DNA of 64,000 nucleotides from Branchiostoma floridae (taxonomy: Eukaryota > Chordata > Leptocardii > Amphioxiformes > Branchiostomatidae), in assembly GCF_000003815.2 (NCBI RefSeq), contig NC_049984.1:10844601-10908600 (forward strand). The letters are read 5' to 3'. Shown here one piece after another: positions 12,830-24,296 of the stretch (within the stretch, counting starts at the first letter, position 1; each line of letters begins with the position of its first letter). Position numbers and translations under genes: made by a program. The notes beneath the pieces are model-generated. The model saw nothing but the letters and a program-made list of their open reading frames with translations, had not been told where the DNA came from and did no database searches.

Positions 12830-13050
12830 GGGGCACAGGTTACCAGGGTGGTGTCCTCTCACCTGAGGTCTGAGCAAATATCGCCCTCCGACACCTCGAC
12901 AAGATAGCCATTGGTTGCCAAGGCAACGGGATATCACGGTGTGCTATCTCGCCATCCGTGACACGTCTGAGCGTTGTCGGAGACAACAGGTGTTGGCGGC
13001 GTGTCGGCACTTCATATCTTGTTTGTCCCCCAAACAATGGTGTTCATTAT
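12830..13050. promoter_or_regulatory. Regulatory island with an RFX X-box
   Basis: A GC-rich noncoding patch containing GTTGCCAAGGCAAC at 12914-12927, a full inverted X-box (both half-sites intact, 2-base centre) as bound by RFX factors. RFX sites drive ciliary genes and are also enhancer components. The closest genes are SOWAH (host intron) and RPGRIP1L, a ciliary gene 29 kb downstream. Confidence 0.5.
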
Positions 13051-14406
13051 GTTTTGGCAGTCTATAAACTCCAATTTTTCTGCAATAACAATGTTGACAG
13101 AGGCTGATAAGCCAGCCATATTTTGATTTGTTAAATGTTCTGTATGAGTGTGTTTGCTTTCTTGGGCGTCTGGATGTTTACTCTGGACGACCCGCCACTC
13201 CGAGGTGCGAAAATGGCTCTCAGGAAGTGTTTTTCTGGTGGCGAGATTGTCATGACCAAAGTTCGATTGTAAAGTTCAGTCCGAGTAAATAGTACTCTTT
13301 TGACATATGCTTCCAGACAGATGTTGTCACACATGTATGCTTGTTTAAGGGATGGTGGGAGTGTCATGTATGTACCCAGTGTCTGTCAATGTGTCAGAAA
13401 ATGTTATTCAAAGGAAGTGCACATTAATCAAAAGAGGGTCACTATACTACAAAGAGGAAGTTGATTAGATTACTCACTGTGTGTTATAACTGGACAGCAC
13501 AAAAAAAACCGCCAAGCCACCTTCTTTTTGGAGACACTTTTACCCATGCCTCTGAAAACACAGACTAAAAGCGCCACCTGTTCAAAGACTGGTTTTGCAG
13601 CAAATATTTTCTTGATATTGAAGTTGACAGCAATTTGATAGCATATTCACACTAACTATAATATGATGTTTGAAGTTGTGAGTGATATGAAAAAAATATG
13701 TTGATCTTAGAAATACATTTTACATGACTTTATGACAAAACTTTCCATGCTGTACATGTACATTCAGTCAATGTAGGATGTTGGTTTGGAGCTCCTATCC
13801 TGTTTTGCTTCATTAAGAATCCAGACATGGAGTACCAATGCTAGGCAATGGGAGTCAAGGTGATGTACATGACTGGCCACACTGGCTTACTTTTATGGAT
13901 GACATCCACTGGAGACCCCAAAATTAATGCGAGCGGGCGAAAAAAATTCAGCAAAAATAAAATGTGCTGCTAAACCACAGGACTAAACATCCATACCATT
14001 CTTTCCCAGGCTTGGTTTATCTTATGTTCACCTCCAGTATGACTATAAGAGACAATTGTTGCCATTTCAGTAATGATTTTATTGCCTTCTTGTTTCAAGA
14101 TTGTTTGAAGAAGAAAACATGTGGCCCCATGCCCAGACCATGTGCCCCCCTACTCTGGAGAGCAGGTCCTCCAGTAAGCATGAAATTCTGACTGATATGG
14201 AGTGATATGTGGCCACAGTTTGAAAGGTGAAAATAATTGCATGCACCAATGTCATCCATGAAATTAAGTCATTGTGGCCATAGTAAAAAAACACTTCCCA
14301 ACCTACACACACCCAGGAAATGACGTGATGGTGTTTACCTGTACCAGGCACACCTGTTCTGGTAAAAGTTTCAAGTCATGCTAAGATGTAAACTAGTATG
14401 AGTAAG

Positions 14407-14759
14407 CAGGGTTGGACAAGCTTAAGTCCACTAGCCCTATTGTCCAGAGCATGTGAAAGGCTGATCGGGCAAGTGCATGACCTACCCGACTTGCCCGAAC
14501 GGGCAAGTTAGATTTTTCCATTGTGTGAGTGAGTGAGGTTTCTTATACTTGTCACTTTTTTCAGTCAATGACATCAAGCAATGGTCAACATAGAAAATTA
14601 GAGGCAATAATAAGAATCCCAGTGGTGGAAATGAAAATACATATAAAAGGTACATACAAAATGTAATTTTGGGCAAGTGAAAAGTTGGTTCGGGCAAGTA
14701 AATCTTTTATGTGCTTGCCCGATAGAACAAGTGAATTTTAGAAAACTTGTCCAACCCTG
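14407..14759. mobile_element. Non-autonomous TIR DNA transposon, 353 bp, hAT-like CAGGG ends
   Basis: Perfect 14-bp terminal inverted repeats, CAGGGTTGGACAAG and CTTGTCCAACCCTG. The six bases AGTAAG occur directly before (14401-14406) and directly after (14760-14765), a target-site duplication. The interior is built of further inverted CGGGCAAGT/ACTTGCCCG words. CAGGG ends suggest hAT, though hAT usually makes 8-bp duplications. There is no coding capacity, so it would depend on a transposase elsewhere. Confidence 0.85.
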
Positions 14760-15868
14760 AGTAAGGATGAAGATGATGTTCAATATATCCTCTCTGAATG
14801 TACATGTATGATCTTTCTGAACTGTGTATTTCACCTCTGTATGACCTGCCTGCATGCAGCGCCCATTTTGATGGGAAAGAAGTACAGACACATACAAATT
14901 AATCATGTTCGCCCTTCTGTCATACCCATTTGTTTGCATGGCTCCCCTTTCCTGACACCTTGCATATGCTAACTGGTCCTAGCCCCGCTTCTCTGACAAG
15001 AAGAAGTGCCAGAAAAGTGTGTTTATAGAGGCGATGTGGTCCAAATTTTGAAATGCCAACTGTCACTTTCTTAATAAACCGTTTGTGTAACAGGTGGTTT
15101 TTCGTATAAACAGACATGGATTAGTAAAGTTGGTACAGGAAGTTTTGGTGGGTTTATGAAATGTCCTACAAGGGATGTGATGAAAAGTATATTTGCAGAG
15201 ATTAGAGGTGAAAGCTGACAAGAAGGTTGTATAGCACAGTCCAGGCTGGGGTCTATATATAGCGTTGGAAATGCTTTAAAAACTGTATGTGTAGTTGGAC
15301 TGTTGAGTCTACACAGTTAGAAATAATAAGTCCCCTCAGACTTGGTGTGACCTTATGGAACAATGTATGTGACACAACATTTATACACTGCAGGTTATAC
15401 ATTTGCTGGTCTAATTAACGGTTTCCTTGACCACTTCCAGTCTAGGAAGGGTACTTTGTTTATTATAGCCATTAAAGACAGTGGTTGTTAATGCCATCAA
15501 ACTTTGTTAAACATGCAACATTTTATGTTGAAAAGAAGAAGTCAAATTGCTTGAATTATATCCATGGTGAATACATTTATAGTGAGTAGTAAAATTATGT
15601 TGTTAGGGAGGATCATATACATGTACCTTTGCCAGGTTTTGATATCTTCTGTTCTATACAACCTATGGTCATGATCATTTTTGGATGGTAGACAATTCTT
15701 GTGTCCAGGATGAAGTGACGTAGGTTTAGGCCCTCTAGTCACTTTCTTTGGAACTGCAGAGGGTGTTTTAATCATATACTTTGATCAAGATAATAGTTGA
15801 CGAAATGAAATGTTGTTGTGTTTAAGAAGAGTTTGATATTTTGTTATAAAGGTGTTCTGTACTTCCAG

Positions 15869-16050
15869 AGTTCAAGTGGGCTCGTGGGAAGACACAGCAG
15901 AGGAAGTCGTCTGTACCAGCCATATTCCAGAGAGGCCTGTCCAGGGACACCATCTTCGCTCAGGGTGGGAAGACCCCGCCCTCCACACCAGAGACCACAC
16001 CCCCAGTCCTCAGGAAAGACTCTTCCCCCAGCATGCTTCGTAGGGCATCT
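15869..16050 (+). CDS. SOWAH: SOWAH long-isoform exon, basic Ser/Pro-rich tail
   Basis: Acceptor TGTACTTCCAG and donor GTGAGT bound a fully open frame of 182 bases, entered in phase 1 and left in phase 0. Landmarks are FKWARGKTQQRKSSVPAIFQ early and LRKDSSPSMLRRAS at the end, with PPSTPETTPP between. Two basophilic-kinase-like sites (RKSS, RRAS) are seen. No domain is recognised; it looks like a disordered, phosphorylatable tail. Coding status is strong from splice sites, open frame and codon content; assignment to SOWAH is inferred from strand, phase and lack of another upstream gene. Confidence 0.7.
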
Positions 16051-17318
16051 GTGAGTATATATGTACAGCATTATTCGTGGCACCTCGTAATATATACGGG
16101 AATGAACTGAATTGAACTGAGGCAAAAAATAGTTAGATCTATCCATGTATGTATTTATAAAACAGAAATGATCAGGTGAACTTTTCACCATTTGTTTTGG
16201 ATTCAGAGGACTTCAATATTTTCAATTACTCCATCTCATTTATATTGTGGATGAACACAGATTTTATTTCATTTGCAGTAATGCTCTAGCCTGAGTACCA
16301 TCCTCCCGGGTTTGCCAGCAAAATTGTTGAGCCAGCAGTCAATACAGAGGATGGTACTCAGGCTAGTAATGCTCTATTATAACACTTACTGGAGTCTTCT
16401 GGACTAGCAGGTCAGCAAACTCCTATCAATTATAAGCCACATTATTTTTTTGGGGGGGGAGGGGGGAATCAGCAAAGCTATTCCACAAAAAGGTAATGGT
16501 TTATGGTTTTATGTGCTGACCATGTGGACAGTCCTTCCACCTTGCCACAACACAAATCCTTTATACCTGACATAAAAGGGAATTAATGGCCATTGAAAAG
16601 TACTGCACTTGTGGGAAATTACAACATGGTGCAATGACTTGACCCTTGGGTGGCCTAGGTCAGAAACTTTGGAGTTCCTAATGCTTGTATCCAATATGTG
16701 CTCTAACATGGGCCCTTGCCACTAAAACCTTTAACGTTGATATCAATCACCAGCCACTCCTTAATTAAACCTCAGAATGTACCATCTGGAGTAGATTTGT
16801 TGGACGGCTTGATTAGTTTATGATGGCCCTTACTCTGCGCTGGTAACGGGCAGACATTGTAGCGGTCAGTCGTCAGGTCTCTACAACAAGATGTTTCACT
16901 TTACGAGAGGATGACTGTTATTGGTCCAGAGAGGATACACTTTTCCTATCTCTACAATGTTTTGTGCAATTGGCAAGGCAAGAGAACAGTTACTTGCTGG
17001 TCAGCCACATTGATACCTCAATTCCAGAGAGACGACCAGTAAAATGCTACGACTTAGGAAGCTTTGATACCACTATGGCCAAAAGCAATACACTTACACA
17101 ATAAAAGCACCCTATTAGCTGATTATACTGCAAAGGAAAAGGATATTAGCAAGATTGTGGGTAAGTCTGGCCTTTCAAAGTTTGGACTTCAATCGATGCA
17201 GTCAATTCTCCCCCTGTATCCACTGAATTGGATCAATAGCAACTTAAGGAGATGGATTTTATGGTTGATTTAGCGCTTTTAATGGGGCAAACTTGCCTGT
17301 CTTCTTCCTCCTTTTCAG
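16051..17318 (+). other. SOWAH intron
   Basis: Noncoding. It holds a 79-bp MITE with a 9-bp target duplication (16,287-16,365), a G-rich run near 16,452-16,466, and a GC-mixed, repeat-free block around 16,740-17,060 that could be regulatory. Confidence 0.5.
16287..16365. mobile_element. 79-bp miniature inverted-repeat element with 9-bp target duplication
   Basis: The ends are a perfect 19-bp inverted repeat, TAGCCTGAGTACCATCCTC and its complement, separated by only 41 bases. GTAATGCTC is duplicated exactly on both sides (16278-16286 and 16366-16374). A 9-bp duplication is typical of Mutator-like and some Merlin elements. Intact ends and duplication suggest a young insertion. Confidence 0.9.
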
Positions 17319-17395
17319 GCCTCGAAGGTCATGCCTCCGCCAAAGTTCCCGGCACCCAAGACCAAGAAGAAGGATAAGAAGGACAAGAAATCCAG
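17319..17395 (+). CDS. SOWAH: SOWAH long-isoform exon, lysine-rich
   Basis: Acceptor CTTCCTCCTTTTCAG and donor GTAGAT bound 77 coding bases entered in phase 0 and left in phase 2. It encodes ASKVMPPPKFPAPK followed by a run TKKKDKKDKKS. The lysine cluster could act as a nuclear localisation or membrane-binding stretch; that is inference. Splice phases join both neighbouring exons exactly. Confidence 0.65.
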
Positions 17396-20134
17396 GTAGA
17401 TTTGTAGGGTGGGTTATGGGCAGCGACAGTTAACGGGTGTTTCGGTGACCCCCGGACACTGCGACATGCCAAATTACCATGTCTCTATGTCTCCTTACCT
17501 GTAATGGCATTTGCTTTCGTAATCCGAATAACTGTGCATTACTCCGGCAATATATCTAAGGGAAAGAGCTTTTGATTTGGCTTCTGGACCAGTCGTGGAG
17601 GATCTATCAGAGGGCTTTTTGGCTCAATTGGAAATTGCAGGAGTATTGGTCAATGGACTAATGTTTTCCTCCGGATGATACTGCATTAAAGGTTAATGGC
17701 ACGGAAAATGTGGCCGCATTACCCCGGCCCCGGACGATAATTGGTTGTGTTGGAAATAGCAGAAAGCACTGACCAGGGAAGGTCATCATTCTGGCCTGAT
17801 AACCAGCTCTCCCCCACCCACCTGGTGTCTTCATGTTCTCTCATTAGAGTGCCCAGTCCTCTTCATTAATTGGACTGGCGGACACTCAGCCTGAGACCCC
17901 CTAGGTCCCTCAAGTAGGACCACTTTAGACGTGAAGAGAAAAAATTATTACCAAAGTATCCATGATGAGCGCTGAGGGCTTGTGCCAAACTGACCACATT
18001 GTCTTCCTAGCACTGCAGTAACAGTATGTTTCCCTGACAACACTTCAGACAATTGCTACCAGTTACTTATGATAAATGGAAAAGGTATGACGTTCTAATA
18101 CTTAGATTTACTCAATGCACATGTACACTTAAGCACATTGTATAGACAATGAAAACTCTGGAACTGTGTAGTCCACGCTAAAGCAGCTGTCTGTCTATGC
18201 AGACACCACGTCCAGCTCTTAAGTCTGACAGAAAACCTGAATCCTGAATGCACAATGTTTTTCAGTGTTTTTCGTCAGAAAGCTGACCATGTATTTCAGC
18301 ATCTTTTGATATTTGCATAAACAATGTAAGGTGTTCTCATGTTTTGGGTAGTACACGTAAACTTATACTTTGATCTGTTCTAAACTTAGATCAAGAACAG
18401 CCTTGGTAAAAATATCTTTATTGCAACTATACAGAGAAATTTATGATCTTTGTCAAACAAATGTAGCAGGTGTGGATATTGCAAACAATTACAGCAACCT
18501 ACATTTCTATCACATGCACAGTTTAAAAGTGTCAGGGATCTCATATTGAATGCCAGATTCTTCTTATAGAAGTCCAATTACTCTAGAGCCATGTTTGCAA
18601 TAATATCAAGCTCTTGTCCACTTTATTGGCAAAACTTTGATCCATTAAAAGTTACCGTGGCTTTTCCTTCCCTAAAACAACCTCATGAGACACCAAGCCT
18701 GAGTTGCCCACTGGCTACACTAACAGTTAAAGATTTAGAAGATTTCCAAACACTACGTACATAAAGTACTGGTAAGCCTCACTGTTGCAAGCGCAGCAGA
18801 GATGAAAGAGTTGGACATGAGCATGGCTAAGGCCTGAGCAGCCAAATACCCGTTTTACATGCAAAACAGTGGTTACCGCAGTTTGACACGATCTATATAC
18901 CATGTCATCTGAGAGGCGATCAGATTCATGAAAAACTTACAGTGTCCCCTTGAACAGGGAACCCCAGTCGTAAATCACAGGACGGGGGACTTACGCACCT
19001 GTCCGTACGAGTTGGAAGCCACGTATGTCGTTTTCATGCGGGGCACATCGCAGCCGGGAGATAAGGCGCCGAGGCGGACCTGTCATACTTTGACTTTTAC
19101 CTTGTATTTCGGCAAAGTTTCACACAGTCCTTATCGTGATGGAAGGGGATCATGCCATGTTAGCATGAGCAGTGCTGTAATTACCACAAAAGGTCCAAGT
19201 GTGCAGCCAGATACTGCCTAATGGCAAAAACCAATCTCTCCCCACATCCTAGACATGTGATTCAGCACGCGATCAATACCTTTCATATTTCTAACATCCC
19301 TTCCTGCCAGTCTTATCGTAATGGGAGGGGTAGCCAGCCACTCATGTAATTACGCCACAGAGTCTAAGAGTATTGGGAACTTTCTTCTTGTCTGTCTTAC
19401 ACTGATTGAAAGCCAAGGCCAGACCCAATTTCGGTGTCCATTTGTCGATGCAACCTTTACTTCCCGAATGTACAAAGGTTCCTAGATTAAAGAAGAGGTA
19501 GAGAATGAGTCAAACAACAGTTCTGTCTGCTTGGCTCCTGGAAGATCACAGATGGTTTTGACATTACAGCTATCCTACAACTAAGAACATTTTTCATCAA
19601 AAATGAAAGAATGGCATCATTCTGGCATCCAATAGCAAAAGTCCAGCAAAAATGGAAGAATTTCTGCACCTTAATTCAAAGACCACTGCAGATGGTTCTA
19701 AATCTGAGGTCCATGGACTGCAATGGTCATGACAGTGGTTTATATCCAAAATGTTCCTGAAAGGGAGAACTTTTCCAATCCAATCCAAAATAACTAAGTA
19801 CAGTGCACAGTCATGTATTTGCAGACATCAGCAGTACAGAATCCAATATATTGTTTCCTTTTCCTTCCAACAAGAAGGGATGGGGGTGGCCATGAGGTGT
19901 GATACGGTGACACCTTGTGTGATGAAAAGTTAGCTACTTAGGAAAGTGTCCTACAAGGTCAAGTTGCCACCTCAAGTGGTACTCTTGAAGGTTGCAGGAG
20001 TGATCTCTACACTTATGAAATGAATTGGACGGAGATATATCAGGAGAAGAGGCCGTCAAGGTTAATTTGGACTTGAACTGGTATCAGCTAGTCTCGGACA
20101 CGTTGATGAGCTTTCCTTTTATATCATTTTGCAG
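17396..20134 (+). other. SOWAH last intron with candidate regulatory blocks
   Basis: No exon. Two blocks stand out as GC-mixed and free of repeats: about 17,400-17,900, which includes GGTTAATGG and CGATAATTGG words, and about 18,890-19,230. Both resemble amphioxus noncoding conserved elements in texture, but conservation cannot be tested here. The rest shows nothing recognisable. Confidence 0.35.
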
Positions 20135-20186
20135 GGGTCTGCGGAAGGCTGAATCTGACCCCGACGTGACCGGTGGGTTTGCGTAG
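20135..20186 (+). CDS. SOWAH: SOWAH long-isoform terminal coding exon
   Basis: After CTTTTATATCATTTTGCAG the frame continues as RGLRKAESDPDVTGGFA and ends at TAG (20184-20186). The phase-2 junction with the preceding exon gives an Arg codon. An AT-rich region with ATTAAA at 20568-20573 follows and may be the 3' UTR. Short, but the acceptor is strong and the phase exact. Confidence 0.6.
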
Positions 20187-21915
20187 CAATCACGACAATG
20201 GGCAGTTCTAACCTGCAGTGGTCAACATGCACATTTTACTTCAAGTGAGCTCCATGCATCTCAGTCATATATATTTTAGATAGATAAAAAAATATAAAGC
20301 TATTCAGATGATCTATCTACAATAAGTCTATGTTTCATAAATTTCGTTATTTTTCATTTAGTACTTATTATTGTACATGTATGTTATATATGAAAGTCTG
20401 TTGATCAATAGAGAGTTGTTGCTAATTGTAGAAAAATACTATGTGAAAATGAAAGTGCCAATGGTTGAGATTCGACATTTATGTACACATTGATAGAATG
20501 AAAAAAGTGTTAATACTCTTATCGATATTGATTGCTAGAAAAGGAAAGTGCATACTTTTGTAATAGAATTAAAGTGCCAATGTTTAATATACGTCATTTT
20601 TGTAGATGATTATTAAAAAAAAGCTTGAATATTGTATTGCTAAAAATGTCTTTACCAATGGATAATAGCTATGCAGTTTCACAAGTGTGCAAGTTGAATG
20701 AGTCTGGCATATTTTGCAAACCTAACGTCATAGTTTTGTACCTATTTGATAATAATACATGTTGAAGGCTCAAATTACCAGACCACTTGGTAGTATAGAC
20801 AACGAATTATGTAGAAAAACTAGAATATCAGAATGTGGGCTGAAGAAGTACTAGTACCTAAAAAAAAAACAGAGCCAAAAAAGACATTCTGATGCAGTGT
20901 ATATGTCTGTGACTACATTTTATGATGGTTGAGTTTAGAAATGCAAAGTACATTTTTTTAGATTTGACACCTTACCCTCTACATTATACATTCCATACTG
21001 TTAGTGAAAACAAAAAACTCAGGTGACCTATTTGTTTATACATGTAGTAATGTATACTTGCCAAACATGTGTGTACTTTATGAATAGTGTTTGATGCATT
21101 TTTGCTTGCAAATGCAGCATACATGTCTAAAGGAAGTGGGTACCCTACCTGGCATTTCACTATGCATGAAGTCTTAGAGGAAAGAGAGTGCACTAATACG
21201 CAGTAATTAGTTTAGTAGATGAGGCTGCCATGTCTGACTTGTATACAAGGACAGCCAGCTGAAAATGGCACTTGGGAGACTCAAAACTTATTATCCTCGA
21301 TCCAAGATAGTATTAGGATTTCTCTTCCCGCTCTAATCAAATCAGATGGTATCAAAATGGCGCTGCTGTCTCAACCATTATCAGCGGGCTGTCAGTCTGT
21401 GAAGATGCTTGTTTTTCTTGTCGTTACAACCAGAAAATGAATGTACATGTCTGAATAATTCAAGATATGGAAATGTTGCTGGTTGGTTGTGATGAGGACT
21501 AGATTGAATTACATGGTGAAAGCAGTCGTGCCATATCTTGGGCCATTATTTATCTCAGCAGTAGCTGACATGATTAGTATTGGATAGACTGCTCTTTAGA
21601 AGATGAGCTCGCTGATGTAATCTGTTTAAGGACCCTCTGACTTTTCACATAATGAAAGTGTGAGAATGTCAGAGGCTAACTTGGTTTTGAGATAGCAACA
21701 TGTCATTTCTAGAGCATCTCTGTCTCCAATTTCCCCACTAAAGCTTGTTACACCATGATGAAAAGTGTGACTTGATTCATTTGGGTTCACCCTAACCTAC
21801 TTACAAGTGGCCTTGTATCCTTCTCTGATAGAACATCTTTATTGCACTTGACATGACAGGAGAGTAAGTAGAAAACAATGATGAAACAGTGCTCAACTAC
21901 ACATACATACGTATC
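20187..21915. other. Likely SOWAH long-isoform 3' UTR, then intergenic DNA
   Basis: AT-rich DNA with no coding signal. Several ATTAAA-type signals occur, with no basis for choosing one. Nothing else was recognised. Confidence 0.4.
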
Positions 21916-22261
21916 TAAGAAGCTCCACCTTAAGATTGGAATTCCGTTTTTCCCATTTTGAAATGTGCTAATATTTTCAATATAAAAGCACTTGGTGCAA
22001 AGTCTTTACATATGATTGACAAGTATGATGTACAGTTGTGAAATATGATAATAACTTTCATGAATATTCATTTTGAAAATTTTCTTCCTGCAGGAATTCC
22101 TGCAGGAATTCCTGCAGGAAGCGTTTTTCCTGCAGGAATTCCTGCAGGAAGCGTTTTTCCTGCAGGAATGCTGCAGGCATTCCTGCAGAAATTCCTGCAG
22201 GAGAAAGGTAAATTCCTGCAGGAAGAATGTTTCCTGCAGGAATTTCTGCAGGAATGGCCTT
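21916..22261 (+). mobile_element. PstI-palindrome element, copy 1
   Basis: A 346-base element whose second half is made of 12-bp palindromes TTCCTGCAGGAA, with 12 CTGCAG sites. Its first 170 bases are single-copy in style (TAAGAAGCTCCACC onward). The whole unit recurs inverted at 31,370-31,695 and both copies stop at the same bases, which fixes the ends. The palindromes keep open frames on both strands (PAGIPAG, LQEFLQE); these are not genes. Confidence 0.9.
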
Positions 22262-24296
22262 GACAATGACAGGAAGCATTCTTTATGCATTTAATTTTGT
22301 TTTGAAACTGTTAAACAATGCATTAGATTTCATTAGATGTTTCAGACTTGACTTTAACTATGTATATAAAACAGATATATAATGGAGGCATTTTTTATTG
22401 TTTTGTTTTCCTAGTTTTATTGACTGTTGCTGGAGATGCCTGGCATTAGAAATAACTGACCTATGAATGAACTTCACTTCAAGAAAATGCATTTCCTTCA
22501 GTGGCTACTCATATTTTTCAGAAGTACAGAAGCTTGGGCATGGTTACTTCTTTCATTTTTTTCTTTAATTCTTTAACATCACCACTTAGGGTTTATTAGT
22601 ATCTAAGCCAATTTGATTGTACATGTAGGTGCAAGTCAGGAACATAAACACAAAATTCATAAATTTCATGACAGGCCTAAGCTTCCCTTAAAAGTATAAA
22701 TTCAATTATTGTAAATTGCACATGTACTGTAAGGGTAGGGTGCCCTAATAGGATAATCATTGGAGTCCATAAGAAAAGTACTGTACAATGAAAGTACAGT
22801 ACTTTTAGTTACATGTTGTGTAAAAACCTTTATCCTATTATCAGTGCCAACCTGATGAAATTATTTTCGGAACTTCCAGTAACTATTTACTGAATTCTAA
22901 ACTGTAGTAAATCAAATGATACATTCAGTTGGTGGAAAAGTAGATGACATGAACCGCCTTGTTTGCCATGCTGATAGCTGGTGTTTGGGTTATAGAAACC
23001 AACCACTGGCGGCTTTATCTCATGATGCACCCCTCAGGGTAAAACATTGATCCTTTATTAGCATATAGCCAGGTGGCATTCACCAGTCATATTTTATGTT
23101 AGTTATGACACTGTAACACAATATTAGAAGTGTTCCGAGCCGGGTGCGTGGACACCTAGAAATTCATTAAACACTGGTGCTAAATGAATCTTATTTATTA
23201 GGTTTTTGATACCTACTGGACAGCTGTGTTTAATGAAGTTCTAAGTGCCCAATAGAAAATAATAATCAACCGTCACCAGATCAGATCACAGAACACTGAT
23301 CAATCAGAACAACACCCTGTCCTCATCTGGAACTCTTTACATGCTCTAAAATCCTTGAGATTGGGACAAAGGCCTTTTTATCACAAGAGTGTGATATTAT
23401 CACCTCCCCTCCCCTTTCTCACCTACGTATCTTTAGAGAAGTCATTATATAATCTCCTTTGCACCTACATGAAGGTGTTTAAAGCCAGCAACAACAATGC
23501 GTGTATTGATTTATAATGACAGGTAATTAGAGACTGAAGTGAATGGTAGTTGCCTTATTCAGCGGCTTCACTGGTGTATAGAACAGGTCAGTATTTAACA
23601 CTGCATAGAAGCAAAGAGGTTTAACTACCTTGTAGATCACCAAGGAGTTTAGAATTCTCTGATCTCATTGACCTAACCTAGGTTTTACAGCAACCTTGGA
23701 ATAGATATAATTTTTTACTATTTGCCTTTCAATTGGTAATCTTTTACTCTTGTCTTGGCTACCTTAGGTCTCTTGTTTAAGCAAGGGGCTTTTATCTTGG
23801 TTTCAGACAAAAAGTTCCTGATGATGGGTTTGAAGGCTGATACTGATAACCAGAATAAAGCTACCATTCCAGAATGGCTATCAGTATCACATCAAAATAT
23901 ATACCACAGGCCTTCTACTCTTCAAAATCAACCAGGAAAGTTTGCCAACACGGAGGGTATTGATATGTAAAATTTGGGGTCCTGGAGTATCTTGCAAATA
24001 CAAGCAATTTTTGTACTATAGAGCCAGGCGTTGAAAAGCAGAAAGGCCCACAAAATAACAACAAACTTTTTGATAACCAAACTTATTGATAACCTGGGCT
24101 TTATCTGGTCCAAAGAACCATTATCTTTTTGACTATTAATAAACTTGAAGCCCGCTATGAAGCTGTTTACCAGCATGATTCATTATAAGCCAGAAGGCCG
24201 ACATAACCGCATTCCTCTGTAACAAAGAATTTGCCAATACTGTAACTTGAATAAGATAGAGGATGAGTGTCACTTTATTACCTGCATGTATGCAGG
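22262..24296. other. Intergenic DNA
   Basis: No gene recognised. The only structure seen is a small TIR/hairpin element at 22,744-22,841. Confidence 0.4.
22744..22841. repeat. Small palindromic element with nested perfect hairpin
   Basis: Outer ends TAATAGGATAA and TTATCCTATTA are an 11-bp inverted repeat. Inside is a 13-bp perfect hairpin, AAAAGTACTGTAC (22774-22786) and its complement (22794-22806), around a 7-base loop. It could be a tiny MITE; the hairpin is too short for a typical pre-miRNA. Confidence 0.5.

Larger units (their letters stand above)
7442..15868 (+). other. SOWAH long intron
   Basis: No exon was recognised in 8.4 kb. It contains a foldback element (7,719-7,856), a candidate regulatory island (about 10,230-10,680), an RFX X-box region (about 12,830-13,050) and a TIR transposon (14,407-14,759). 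The remainder is AT-rich DNA in which I see nothing further. Confidence 0.5.

Noticed and set aside
22045-22294. Open frames with PAGIPAG and LQEFLQE repeats on both strands
   Set aside because: By-products of the TTCCTGCAGGAA palindromes in a mobile element; the same frames appear in the inverted copy at 31.4 kb.
22774-22806. Hairpin as a microRNA precursor
   Set aside because: The stem is only 13 bp, far below the usual length.
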